A stretch of DNA of 45,738 nucleotides from positions 1 to 45,738 of the forward strand of contig CAZKFG010000008.1 in the NCBI GenBank assembly GCA_964551985.1. Direction: 5' to 3'. A program made the position numbers and the translations under genes. Within the stretch, counting starts at the first letter, position 1. Each line of letters begins with the position of its first letter. Positions 9,100 through 16,397 of the stretch are shown piece by piece. Source of the stretch: CAZKFG01 sp964551985. Its GTDB lineage: Bacteria > Bacillota > Negativicutes > Acidaminococcales > JAISLQ01. The notes beneath the pieces were generated by a model that worked only from the letters and a program-made list of their open reading frames with translations, ran no database searches and was not told the DNA's origin.

Positions 9100-9876
9100 A
9101 TGGCAAACTACGCTAAAGACGACCAAATATTGTATCACATTGAATTAAGTAAAAATATGCTTTGCGGTGCAAAGTATGCACTACTTCCGGGTGACCCCGG
9201 TAGGGTAGAGGGCATTGCCAAAAACTTTTCTAACCCACAGAATTTGGCTATGCATAGAGAATATACGAGCTGGTTATGTTATTGTAATAGTATTCCGATT
9301 CTAGTTTGTTCTACTGGAATGGGCGGACCTTCTGTTGCTATAGGCATGGAAGAACTAGCCCAAATCGGTATAGAAAACTTTATAAGGGTTGGTACGACAG
9401 GTTCAATTCAAAAAAATATTCAAGCAGGCGACGTTATAATAAACGATAGTGCGGTGAGACTAGACGGAACATCAAGCCACTATGCACCAATTAATTACCC
9501 TGCTGTAGCCGATTTTGAATTGACACAACTTCTTAAAAGTGCTGCGCAAAAAGTGGCTTTGCCCTATCACTTGGGAACTTCAGCTTCATCAGATACATTT
9601 TGGGCAGGGCAGGAAAGATATGATAGTTTTACCGGTTATGTTTTACCAGAATTTCAAGGTTCATTGCAAATGTGGCAACAGCTTGGCGTTTTAAATTATG
9701 AAATGGAAACAGCTACATTGTTTGTTGTGGCAAAAACCTTTGGGTTAAAAGCCGCCAGTATTTGCAGCGTTATGGCTACAAGATGCGATGGCGAAAAAGT
9801 TTATGGTAAAGATGTTTACGATTTGGGTCAACAACGCATTTACAGTATTTTAAAGGGAATGTTTGAAAATATGTAA
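9100..9876 (+). CDS. udp: Uridine phosphorylase
   Basis: 258-residue nucleoside phosphorylase splitting uridine with phosphate into uracil and ribose-1-phosphate. The protein tracks E. coli Udp along its length: LPGDPGRVE, HREYTSW, CSTGMGGPS, RVGTTGSIQ, VRLDGTS, SSDTFWAGQERYD and the ribose-binding NYEMETATL. ATG start with GAGGTGG upstream, right behind a terminator, so it probably has its own promoter in the 9020-9060 region, which I could not define. The deoB gene follows after 12 bases and uses the pentose-1-phosphate product, so the pair is a nucleoside-salvage unit. Confidence 0.94.
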   Translation: MANYAKDDQILYHIELSKNMLCGAKYALLPGDPGRVEGIAKNFSNPQNLAMHREYTSWLCYCNSIPILVCSTGMGGPSVAIGMEELAQIGIENFIRVGTTGSIQKNIQAGDVIINDSAVRLDGTSSHYAPINYPAVADFELTQLLKSAAQKVALPYHLGTSASSDTFWAGQERYDSFTGYVLPEFQGSLQMWQQLGVLNYEMETATLFVVAKTFGLKAASICSVMATRCDGEKVYGKDVYDLGQQRIYSILKGMFENM

Positions 9877-9888
9877 AGAAGGTGCAAA

Positions 9889-11073
9889 ATGGCTAGAGCA
9901 ATTATTTTACTACTGGATTCTTTTGGTATTGGTGGCGCAAAAGATGCTGAAAAGTTTGGCGACAGTGGTGCAGATACTTTTGGACATATATATGAATATT
10001 ATCAAAGAAAAAATGAAGAATTTGTTTTGCCAAATTTATATAAATTGGGGTTATTAAAAGCGGCACAAAAGAGCACTGGAAAAGATTATCCTGAATATAA
10101 CGTAAAAGGCACTTATGGCTATGCCAGACCTATAAGTCATGGCAAAGATACTTTAAGTGGACATTGGGAAATAACCGGTGTGCCGGTATTATTTGATTGG
10201 GGATATTTTCCTAATGTGCCAAACTGCTTTCCAGATGAACTCATGCAAGAGCTTATAGCACAATGTAATCTACCTGGAATAGTAGGGCAAAAGCATGCCT
10301 CAGGCACAGAGATAATTAGAGAATTGGGTGAGGAGCATTGTCAAAGTAAAAAACCAATAATTTATACTTCTGCTGATAGTGTATTGCAAATAGCCGCACA
10401 CGAGAAGTACTTTGGGCTAGACAGATTGTATGATTTATGTCAAAAAGCTTTTAAACTTGTACAAAAATACAATATAGCAAGAGTTATTGCAAGACCATTT
10501 GTAGGTGATAACTCTGATAATTTCATTAGAACTGCTAATCGTCACGATTATGCTGTTCCGCCGCTACAAGACACTCTTTTGGATGTTGCTTTCAAAAATG
10601 GTAGACAGGTATTTGCTATTGGTAAAATATACGATATCTTTGCGCAAAGAGGGATAACCAAGCATCAAAAAGGAGCAAATTTGCAAGGGTTATTTGATGC
10701 TACATTAGAAAACCTGAAAAACTTACCTGATAGTGGCATACTATTTACAAACTTTGTTGACTTTGATACCAACTTTGGGCACAGACGCGATGTAGAAGGA
10801 TATGCCAATGCCTTAAAATATTTTGATAACCGTCTGCCAGAAATACTGGCTATGTTAAAAAAAGATGATTTGCTTGTAATAACTGCCGATCACGGTTGCG
10901 ACACAACTTGGCAAGGATCAGACCATACAAGAGAGAACATACCAATATTGCTATATTCTGCCAACATGCCATCACATTTTATCGGTGGTAGAGAAACTTT
11001 TAGTGATATAGGTCAAACAATCGCTAAACATCTTGATTTGCCAAAATTAAATAATGGGACAAGTTTTATATAA
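9889..11073 (+). CDS. deoB: Phosphopentomutase
   Basis: 394-residue alkaline-phosphatase-superfamily enzyme that interconverts (deoxy)ribose-1-phosphate and -5-phosphate. Metal-binding motifs at both ends are visible: LLLDSFGIGGAKDA at the N-terminus and ITADHGCDTTWQGSDHTRE at the C-terminus. GHWEITG and GTEIIRELG are characteristic of DeoB, and length is normal. It is fed by uridine phosphorylase upstream. A perfect palindrome starts directly after the stop. Confidence 0.97.
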   Translation: MARAIILLLDSFGIGGAKDAEKFGDSGADTFGHIYEYYQRKNEEFVLPNLYKLGLLKAAQKSTGKDYPEYNVKGTYGYARPISHGKDTLSGHWEITGVPVLFDWGYFPNVPNCFPDELMQELIAQCNLPGIVGQKHASGTEIIRELGEEHCQSKKPIIYTSADSVLQIAAHEKYFGLDRLYDLCQKAFKLVQKYNIARVIARPFVGDNSDNFIRTANRHDYAVPPLQDTLLDVAFKNGRQVFAIGKIYDIFAQRGITKHQKGANLQGLFDATLENLKNLPDSGILFTNFVDFDTNFGHRRDVEGYANALKYFDNRLPEILAMLKKDDLLVITADHGCDTTWQGSDHTRENIPILLYSANMPSHFIGGRETFSDIGQTIAKHLDLPKLNNGTSFI

Positions 11074-11103
11074 AAAACGGCTACAATTAATTGTAGCCGT
11101 TTT
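11074..11103. terminator. Shared terminator between convergent deoB and the DUF1232 gene
   Basis: Perfect 15-bp inverted repeat AAAACGGCTACAATT / AATTGTAGCCGTTTT. On the minus strand it is followed by six T, a good terminator; on the plus strand only TTTTCTT follows. The last codons and stop of the minus-strand gene lie inside the stem. Confidence 0.85.
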
Positions 11104-11491
11104 CTTGTTGAGTTTTCTCACACCAAATCTTATATTTATCTACATCTTTACTAATTGCATTTATTACAAACCCTAGAACAGTTATATCATCTAGGTATCC
11201 TATACCAAAAATAAAATCAGGCAATATGTCAAAAGGGTTTAGAAAATATAAAAAACCAGCAATTACAATAACAATTGAATATAAAGAAATGTTTTTGTAG
11301 TTGCCTTTAAAGTAATCTTGTAGCATATTTAGCAAAAGACGAAAATCCTTTATAGCTTCGCCTAGATTTACATTTTTAAGTTTTACAAGTATTTTTTGGA
11401 TGAGAAAAAATGCTCTTTGTTTATCTGAGGCGATGCCTAATGCTCTTTTGGAATAATTTTCTAAAATTCGTTTTATTTGCTTTTTATCCAT
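11087..11491 (-). CDS. YkvA-like DUF1232 membrane protein
   Basis: 134-residue protein of the DUF1232 family. One clear hydrophobic segment (about residues 69-88, SIVIVIAGFLYFLNP) runs into the family signature NPFDILPDFIFGIGYLDD. The N-terminal half is basic and helical. Function is unknown; some members are linked to membrane stress or transport. AAGGAG lies 7 bases before the ATG. It lies 19 bases downstream of the DUF2284 gene on the same strand, so they are probably cotranscribed. Its stop codon is inside the shared terminator stem. Confidence 0.8.
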   Translation of the reverse strand: MDKKQIKRILENYSKRALGIASDKQRAFFLIQKILVKLKNVNLGEAIKDFRLLLNMLQDYFKGNYKNISLYSIVIVIAGFLYFLNPFDILPDFIFGIGYLDDITVLGFVINAISKDVDKYKIWCEKTQQENGYN

Positions 11492-11510
11492 AAGAACTCC
11501 TTATATTGTT

Positions 11511-12002
11511 TTATTCAACAAGTAACAGGGCAAAGGTATTTTGCAAATCGTCTTTTGATTTTAATACGTTAATTTCATAGCCATTATTTCTAACAGTTGC
11601 AAATACATCAATTCCACAAGCCTCCATAGATGGAATAGTTTTGCCAGGAAAATTACAATTTACAGTATTGCATTTTGCGCAAAGCATACAAGTTCCACTA
11701 CCAAAGGCAATAGTTTTGTAATAGCCATCTAAAAATAATTCTTTTACAAGTGTTACAGCTATTTTATTTGTTTTAGCCATACCATCACAACGAAAAAGAA
11801 TAGCTGTTTTGTATGAATTAATAATTTCTTGAGTTTGTTTATAACCGGGAGCTTTTGGTGGGCAACAATGGCTGTTGCCATATCTTGAACAACCAAATTG
11901 ACACTTATAAACTGTCCACGGAGCAGTTACAATTGTTGAAGTATCAATTTCTTTTGCAGAGTTACTGCCTAGGCTGAGTAATTGTTCAATATATTGTTGC
12001 AT
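11511..12002 (-). CDS. DUF2284 Cys-rich predicted metal-binding protein
   Basis: 163 residues with two cysteine groups. The first is CQFGC at 34-38 plus HCC at 45-47, ahead of PPKAPGY; the second is CMLCAKCNTVNC, with one more Cys in EACGIDV. This layout matches DUF2284, a family common in anaerobes and thought to bind an iron-sulfur cluster or zinc; no reaction is established. No signal peptide or membrane segment. The start has only a weak AAGAGA ribosome site. It is first in a two-gene minus-strand unit with the DUF1232 gene. Confidence 0.8.
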   Translation of the reverse strand: MQQYIEQLLSLGSNSAKEIDTSTIVTAPWTVYKCQFGCSRYGNSHCCPPKAPGYKQTQEIINSYKTAILFRCDGMAKTNKIAVTLVKELFLDGYYKTIAFGSGTCMLCAKCNTVNCNFPGKTIPSMEACGIDVFATVRNNGYEINVLKSKDDLQNTFALLLVE

Positions 12003-12055
12003 GTATTTTCTCTTTTCTTTTTAAATTAGTTAAATAGGTAGCTTAATTAAAACTA

Positions 12056-12085
12056 TTTATATTGCTATGATACAGTTGTTTTCAA
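12056..12085 (-). promoter_or_regulatory. Candidate promoter of the DUF2284-DUF1232 unit
   Basis: Read on the minus strand: TTGAAA (12085-12080), 18-base spacer, TATAAA (12061-12056). The start site would be near 12049, about 46 bases before the ATG. Confidence 0.45.
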
Positions 12086-12185
12086 AGTTTTGCAACTCAT
12101 TCATCAAGAAATCAAGGCTTAGATTAGTAATATATTTGAATTACATCGTATTTTATATTTTTTAAAAGTATAAATCTTTTCTGTT

Positions 12186-12626
12186 TTAAGATAGTTTCAT
12201 ATATAAAATAGGATAAGGATTTTTTTGCTCATCTAAGTCTGACCTTTTGTAAACTTGAAACCCCATATGTTCATAAAAACCTTTGGCTTTGGGATTTTGC
12301 TCATTTACAACAAGTTCTTTTACTTTGAATTTTTCAATAGCATACTTTAAAAGTTGTTTGCCAACGCCTTTTCCTAATTCTTCTGGTGAAACAAATAAAA
12401 CTTCTACTTTTTGTTCGACAATGCCCATAAATGCAATAGGCACAGAGTTTTTATTAGCGATTATCAAGCGTGGAATATTTATTAAGGCATCTGGCATATA
12501 TTTTGCTATTTTTTCAATTTCGCTATCTATTAAAAATGTATGAGTTGCTTTAACAGATTTTTTCCAAATGTTAAATAAGCTATCTATTAGTTGTTTATCT
12601 CTATTTTCAACAAGAATTATTTGCAT
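12186..12626 (-). CDS. GNAT N-acetyltransferase, YjaB-like
   Basis: 146-residue GNAT-fold protein. The acetyl-CoA binding motif is in VSPEELGKGVGKQLL (about 78-92), followed by VNEQNPKAKGFYEHMGFQVYKRSD. The N-terminal IWKKSVKATHTFL and the C-terminal PYPILYMKL closely resemble E. coli YjaB, an acetyltransferase reported to act on protein lysines or amines. Substrate here is unknown. GAGGTT lies six bases before the ATG. Only 27 bases separate it from the 3' CCA of the upstream tRNA-Pro, on the same strand and with no terminator between, so it is probably transcribed with the tRNA. Confidence 0.85.
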   Translation of the reverse strand: MQIILVENRDKQLIDSLFNIWKKSVKATHTFLIDSEIEKIAKYMPDALINIPRLIIANKNSVPIAFMGIVEQKVEVLFVSPEELGKGVGKQLLKYAIEKFKVKELVVNEQNPKAKGFYEHMGFQVYKRSDLDEQKNPYPILYMKLS

Positions 12627-12653
12627 AATTAACCTCGTGAAATTTATATTTTT

Positions 12654-12734
12654 TGGTTGGGGCGACAGGATTTGAACCTGCCTGCGACCTCTTAGTCCCG
12701 AACCAAGCGCGCTACCAAACTGCGCTACGCCCCG
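12654..12734 (-). tRNA. tRNA-Pro (anticodon CGG), atypical, CCA encoded
   Basis: Minus strand. Acceptor CGGGGCG (12734-12728) pairs with CGCCCC (12664-12659); position 72 is A (12658), so C1 faces A instead of the usual G. D-stem GCGC/GCGC with GG in the loop; anticodon stem CTTGG/CTAAG around loop TTCGGGA, giving anticodon CGG (12700-12698). T-arm GCAGG-TTCAAAT-CCTGT is regular. Between anticodon and T stems lie nine bases, AGGTCGCAG (12690-12682), instead of five; the last four repeat GCAG of the T-stem, as if by tandem duplication. A73 and CCA are encoded (12657-12654). Overall clearly a tRNA-Pro gene, with two irregularities. Confidence 0.88.
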
Positions 12735-12743
12735 AATATAGTT

Positions 12744-12772
12744 ATTTTATCCGAATTTTTTGTTTTTGTCAA
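12744..12772 (-). promoter_or_regulatory. Promoter of the tRNA-Pro / GNAT unit
   Basis: Minus strand: consensus TTGACA (12772-12767), 17-base spacer, TAAAAT (12749-12744). The start site falls near 12737, only about three bases before the mature 5' end of the tRNA. Confidence 0.8.
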
Positions 12773-12792
12773 AAAGCATTTAATGACAAAAA
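12763..12792. repeat. Inverted repeat between divergent promoters
   Basis: Arms TTTTTGTCA (12763-12771) and TGACAAAAA (12784-12792), 12-base spacer. The left arm covers the -35 of the tRNA promoter; the right arm ends 11 bases before the -35 of the NlpC/P60 promoter. It could be an operator or chance in AT-rich DNA. Confidence 0.5.
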
Positions 12793-12803
12793 ACTATTAG
12801 TGA

Positions 12804-12832
12804 TTTACTTTTATTAAGTTTTGTGGTAAAAT
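12804..12832 (+). promoter_or_regulatory. Promoter of the NlpC/P60 gene
   Basis: TTTACT (12804-12809), 17-base spacer, TAAAAT (12827-12832), 43 bases before the start codon. Confidence 0.6.
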
Positions 12833-12875
12833 ATTGTAAAATATTATACATTAAAAATTGAAAGGCTGGTTTTTA

Positions 12876-13607
12876 ATGAAAATTTATCGTTATATTGTAT
12901 TTTTTGTATTTGCATTAGTTTTTTTATTTAATTCTAATGTTTTAGCAAATGGTAAGAATATTCCTTTGCCAGACGCTAAACCGGCATTAAAGATGGGTGC
13001 TAAAGGTGATTTGGTAGCTAATTTGCAAAAACGCTTGCAAGAGTTAGGTTATTATCCTAGCAGTGTTGACGGTCAATTTGGTAGCGGCACTTTTAATGCT
13101 GTATATAACTTTCAACAAAGCAATGGACTTTTTGCTGATGGTGTTGTTGGTAGTCAAACCATCGCAATGCTTAATTTACCTAATGATAAGATAAAACTTT
13201 TTAACAAAGATGAAGTATCAAGGGGAGCGTCAAGACGTGGCTTGGCTTTGGTTAATTTTGCCAAACAGTTTTTAAATACAAATTATGTTTGGGGTGGTAA
13301 TAAACCGGGAGGGTTTGATTGCTCAGGTTTTATTTATTATGTTATAAGTCAATATGGCATAAATTTACCACGTATGGCAGATGAACAGTTTTATGTTGGT
13401 CAGCATGTAGAAAAATCTGCTTTGCAAGCTGGAGATTTGGTGTTTTTTACAACTTACGAACCGGGTCCATCTCATGTTGGTATTTATATGGGGGACGGGA
13501 ACTTTATTCATGCAAGCTCTGCGGCAGGTGAGGTTACAATTACTTCTTTATCAAAACAATATTATGTAGATAGGTATTTAGGAGCAAGACGATTACCGCT
13601 AAGATAA
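12876..13607 (+). CDS. Secreted peptidoglycan-binding NlpC/P60 endopeptidase
   Basis: 243-residue cell-wall hydrolase. The signal peptide is residues 1-24 (MKIYRY, a hydrophobic stretch, then VLANG). A peptidoglycan-binding-1 domain spans about 38-95 (GDLVANLQKRLQELGYY, VDGQFGSGT, FQQSNGL, DGVVG). The NlpC/P60 domain spans about 125-240 with catalytic Cys149 (FDCSGF), His200 (SHVGIY) and third polar residue His212 (FIHASS). Such enzymes cut D-Glu-to-diamino acid bonds in stem peptides. I chose the ATG at 12876 over one 18 bases upstream, since AAAGGCTGG lies at the right distance. A single-gene unit with its own promoter and terminator. Confidence 0.93.
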   Translation: MKIYRYIVFFVFALVFLFNSNVLANGKNIPLPDAKPALKMGAKGDLVANLQKRLQELGYYPSSVDGQFGSGTFNAVYNFQQSNGLFADGVVGSQTIAMLNLPNDKIKLFNKDEVSRGASRRGLALVNFAKQFLNTNYVWGGNKPGGFDCSGFIYYVISQYGINLPRMADEQFYVGQHVEKSALQAGDLVFFTTYEPGPSHVGIYMGDGNFIHASSAAGEVTITSLSKQYYVDRYLGARRLPLR

Positions 13608-13609
13608 TA

Positions 13610-13635
13610 AAAACAGCCTTTAAGGCTGTTTTTTA
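13610..13635. terminator. Bidirectional terminator between NlpC/P60 and DUF4127 genes
   Basis: Stem AAAACAGCCT / AGGCTGTTTT (13610-13619 with 13623-13632), loop TTA, T run on both strands. The stop codon of the minus-strand gene (13622-13620) lies in the loop and stem. Confidence 0.87.
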
Positions 13636-15296
13636 ATGTAACCAACTTTTGTAGCGATATCTACTTGTATTTCAAATGTTCTCTCCCACGGCAAAGAAAT
13701 TTTAGTTTTTAAGTCTGTTAGAAAGTAAAAATTCTCTTTATCGCTATAAAATGGATAGATAGCAAGATTCTTGTAAAATAGACTCTCTTGTCTTCTTGTT
13801 ATAGAATAAGATATTTGCTCTTGTGTTAAATAGTGTTTTTGACCTAGCTTATAAGGATTTACATCCTGCCATAAAAGCTTTTTGTTGGTGAAATCTTGGA
13901 CATCTTTTTGATATAACCAGTCATCTATCACTCTTGCTATTGTAAATTCAAAGTTTTTTTGATATATATAAGGATGGTATTCTTGGGCTAATGTTTTTAA
14001 GTTACCTAAAAAAATTGAGCTTTGTGCTAATGCTGTACCAATAGAGTTGCTTGTTGTATTCCAACCAGCATAAGATATAAGAGAAGCTACAGGAATATTT
14101 TGTTTTAAAAATTCACCTAAAATAGTTTCGCTTTGACGAAAATTATAGCTTAAGTCAACTAAAGCTAAAGGTTTTTTCGAGCTAAGCTCTTTTATAAGTG
14201 TAACACTCTGTTTAAGTTGATTGCTGGTTATATCTTGGTCTGCGCAGTGGACAAACAAAAAAAAGTCAACGTTTTCGCCTTCTGATACTTGTGCACCTAT
14301 GGCTTTTATTTTCTCTAGTACTGTTTGCTCAACTGATACAGGCATATAAGGCATTATCAAGTCTTTTGTATTTGGGGTAGAATAGACAACTTTTACTTTT
14401 GGTATAAAGTTTCTTTTAGTATTTAGATAATAGGCAAATTGTAATGTCGCTAATTCATCTGCACCGTAGGCAGTGTGTGCTTTTTGTTCAATGTTTAATT
14501 GTCTTATATAGCTATCCATATGATGTTTATTAGCGTTCGGTCTGCCAAAAGGCTGTCCGTCATCTTGTCCGATTGTCAATTTGTTCAAAAAATCTTGTTT
14601 AGCAAATATTGCCAATTGGTGGTTAATTAAGTTATTGTTATGGTATAATATATTGAATTTTTCAATAAGTTCTGGCGGTATTCTGTTTAGCATCTCTTGC
14701 ATACGCTCAAAATCTTGCGGATTGCCAAAAGTATCATACATATCTTTTTTGGTAGCATATATCATCATGTGATATTGCCAAAGCTTTGTATTTTCGTCTT
14801 CGGGGATTAACAATCTCGGAATAATTGAAAAAGCATAAATTTGTTGATTGTTATTGTGTTTTAATGTTTTTATAAATTCTAAAGTTTTGTCTACCTGTTG
14901 CATATCAACCGTAGGATTTCTTGAGGCGATAAGTCCGCCATGTAATAGCATATCAATAGATATTATGCTGAAATTAGCATTTTTAGTTGTTTTCAAAAGC
15001 CAATTTTTTAAAAGCTGGGTATTGGCTTTTGCATAATAGTTATCAAGGATATTTTCAGGTGGTGTTACTATATTTACATTGGCAATGTCTCCTAAAACCC
15101 GCACGAACTGCAGACAAGGTGGGCGGCTATCTAATGGAAGTAGAACAATGTCATCATTTTTAGGTGGCTGCTTTAGTATTGTTTCAGTTGCTTTTGGTGC
15201 TTGAAAATAAAAAATTGTCTTATCAAAAAGATAAGAAAAATGAATTAGTATTGGTACTGCAAAAAGAAAAATAATTACTGTAAAAAATTTTTTCAT
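13620..15296 (-). CDS. DUF4127 family protein, probably exported or membrane-anchored
   Basis: 558 residues. An N-terminal hydrophobic segment (about 5-24) preceded by two lysines acts as signal anchor or signal peptide. The body matches DUF4127: LLPLDSRPPC near residue 52, then a long alpha/beta region with GGLIASRNP, KLTIGQDDGQPFGRPN near 240, YGADELATLQFA, and SYAGWNTTSNSIGTALAQ. No enzymatic role is established; the conserved Asp, His and Asn motifs suggest a hydrolase-like enzyme, which is my inference. AGAGGAT precedes the ATG. It is divergent from rsmD with only 27 bases between starts, so each promoter must lie in the other's coding region or that gap. Confidence 0.82.
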   Translation of the reverse strand: MKKFFTVIIFLFAVPILIHFSYLFDKTIFYFQAPKATETILKQPPKNDDIVLLPLDSRPPCLQFVRVLGDIANVNIVTPPENILDNYYAKANTQLLKNWLLKTTKNANFSIISIDMLLHGGLIASRNPTVDMQQVDKTLEFIKTLKHNNNQQIYAFSIIPRLLIPEDENTKLWQYHMMIYATKKDMYDTFGNPQDFERMQEMLNRIPPELIEKFNILYHNNNLINHQLAIFAKQDFLNKLTIGQDDGQPFGRPNANKHHMDSYIRQLNIEQKAHTAYGADELATLQFAYYLNTKRNFIPKVKVVYSTPNTKDLIMPYMPVSVEQTVLEKIKAIGAQVSEGENVDFFLFVHCADQDITSNQLKQSVTLIKELSSKKPLALVDLSYNFRQSETILGEFLKQNIPVASLISYAGWNTTSNSIGTALAQSSIFLGNLKTLAQEYHPYIYQKNFEFTIARVIDDWLYQKDVQDFTNKKLLWQDVNPYKLGQKHYLTQEQISYSITRRQESLFYKNLAIYPFYSDKENFYFLTDLKTKISLPWERTFEIQVDIATKVGYIKKQP

Positions 15297-15323
15297 TGAT
15301 ATTAATCCTCTATAGGAGTTTTT

Positions 15324-15887
15324 ATGCGGATAATAACAGGTAAAATAAAGGGATTAAAACTTACTTCGCCTAAAGGGATGGATGTAAGACCAACATCTGA
15401 TAGGGTAAAAGAGTCGGTGTTCAATATTTTGGGCGATAAGGTTATAGATTCAACTGTACTTGATTTGTTCTCTGGTACTGGTAATTTGGCGTTAGAGTGC
15501 TTTAGTCGTGGCGCACAGCAAGTATTTTGCATAGATAATAGTGAGACAAGTTGTAAAATTATATCGAACAATATTGCAAAAGCTAAAGCGTTTGATTATG
15601 TAAAAATATATCGTAATGATGCTTTCAAGTCAATTGATTATTTTTATAATAAAGATTTTTTGTTTGATTTAATTTTTTGTGACCCACCTTATGATAAAAA
15701 TTTTATAAAATTAATCTTTAGTAAAATAAAAAAATTTAATATTTTGCAAAAAAGTGGTACAATAATAATTGAATATTCTAAATACGAAAAATTTGATTTG
15801 CCAGAAGAGTTTGTTTGTGTTCGAAAAGAAAAATATGGACAGACAATGGTTGATTTTATAAGATTTAAAGAATACAATGAATTGTAG
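15324..15887 (+). CDS. rsmD: 16S rRNA (guanine966-N2)-methyltransferase
   Basis: 187-residue SAM-dependent methyltransferase for small-subunit rRNA. N-terminal MRIITGKIKGLKL and VRPTSDRVKESVFNIL are RsmD hallmarks. SAM motif I is DLFSGTGNLALE starting at Asp47; the catalytic DPPY is at 120-123. AGGAG at 15314-15318 sets the ATG. The coaD gene follows 9 bases later, a widely conserved pair. Confidence 0.95.
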   Translation: MRIITGKIKGLKLTSPKGMDVRPTSDRVKESVFNILGDKVIDSTVLDLFSGTGNLALECFSRGAQQVFCIDNSETSCKIISNNIAKAKAFDYVKIYRNDAFKSIDYFYNKDFLFDLIFCDPPYDKNFIKLIFSKIKKFNILQKSGTIIIEYSKYEKFDLPEEFVCVRKEKYGQTMVDFIRFKEYNEL

Positions 15888-15896
15888 GAGGAAAGT

Positions 15897-16376
15897 GTGA
15901 GAAAGATTATTTGTCCTGGTAGCTTTGACCCTGTAACTAACGGTCATCTTGATATTTTTATGCGTGCCTCAAAAATGTTTGATGAGGTTATTGTAGCAGT
16001 ATTTCACAACCCTATAAAACAAAAATCTATGTTTACAATGCAAGAGAGAGTAAAAATGCTAGAGGAATGTACAAGCCATATACCGAATATAAAAGTGGAT
16101 AGTTTTTCTGGTTTATTGCATGAATATGCTGCAGCACAAAATTGTAATATGATTTTACGTGGACTTAGAGCCCTTACAGATTTTGAATATGAATTTCAAA
16201 GAGCTTTGATGATAAAAAAGTTAGCTCCGGATATAGAGACTATTTTTATGATGACTAGTAACGAGCATTCCTACTTGAGCTCTACTGGAGTTAGAGAATT
16301 ACTGGCTTTTGGTGCTTGTGTAAAAGAACTCGTGCCAGAGGCTATAGAAAAACATATAAAAGAGAAAATGAAGTAA
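15897..16376 (+). CDS. coaD: Phosphopantetheine adenylyltransferase
   Basis: 159 residues. Fourth step of coenzyme A synthesis: 4'-phosphopantetheine plus ATP gives dephospho-CoA. Nucleotidyltransferase motif GSFDPVTNGH at residues 8-17, then RGLRALTDFEYEFQ and the ISSTxVRE-like segment SYLSSTGVREL. GTG start at 15897, with TAGGAGGAAAGT upstream (15885-15896). Downstream of rsmD and likely in the same transcript. Confidence 0.97.
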   Translation: MRKIICPGSFDPVTNGHLDIFMRASKMFDEVIVAVFHNPIKQKSMFTMQERVKMLEECTSHIPNIKVDSFSGLLHEYAAAQNCNMILRGLRALTDFEYEFQRALMIKKLAPDIETIFMMTSNEHSYLSSTGVRELLAFGACVKELVPEAIEKHIKEKMK

Positions 16377-16397
16377 AAGTAAATGGAGGATAAATAA

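Noticed and set aside
12003..12185. 183-base gap between the DUF2284 and GNAT genes as a small RNA or toxin gene
   Set aside because: No open frame with a ribosome site and no stable structure seen; only a candidate promoter for the DUF2284 gene.
15302..15571. 89-codon minus-strand frame over the rsmD start
   Set aside because: Lies antisense to the conserved rsmD N-terminus and SAM motif; no independent support.
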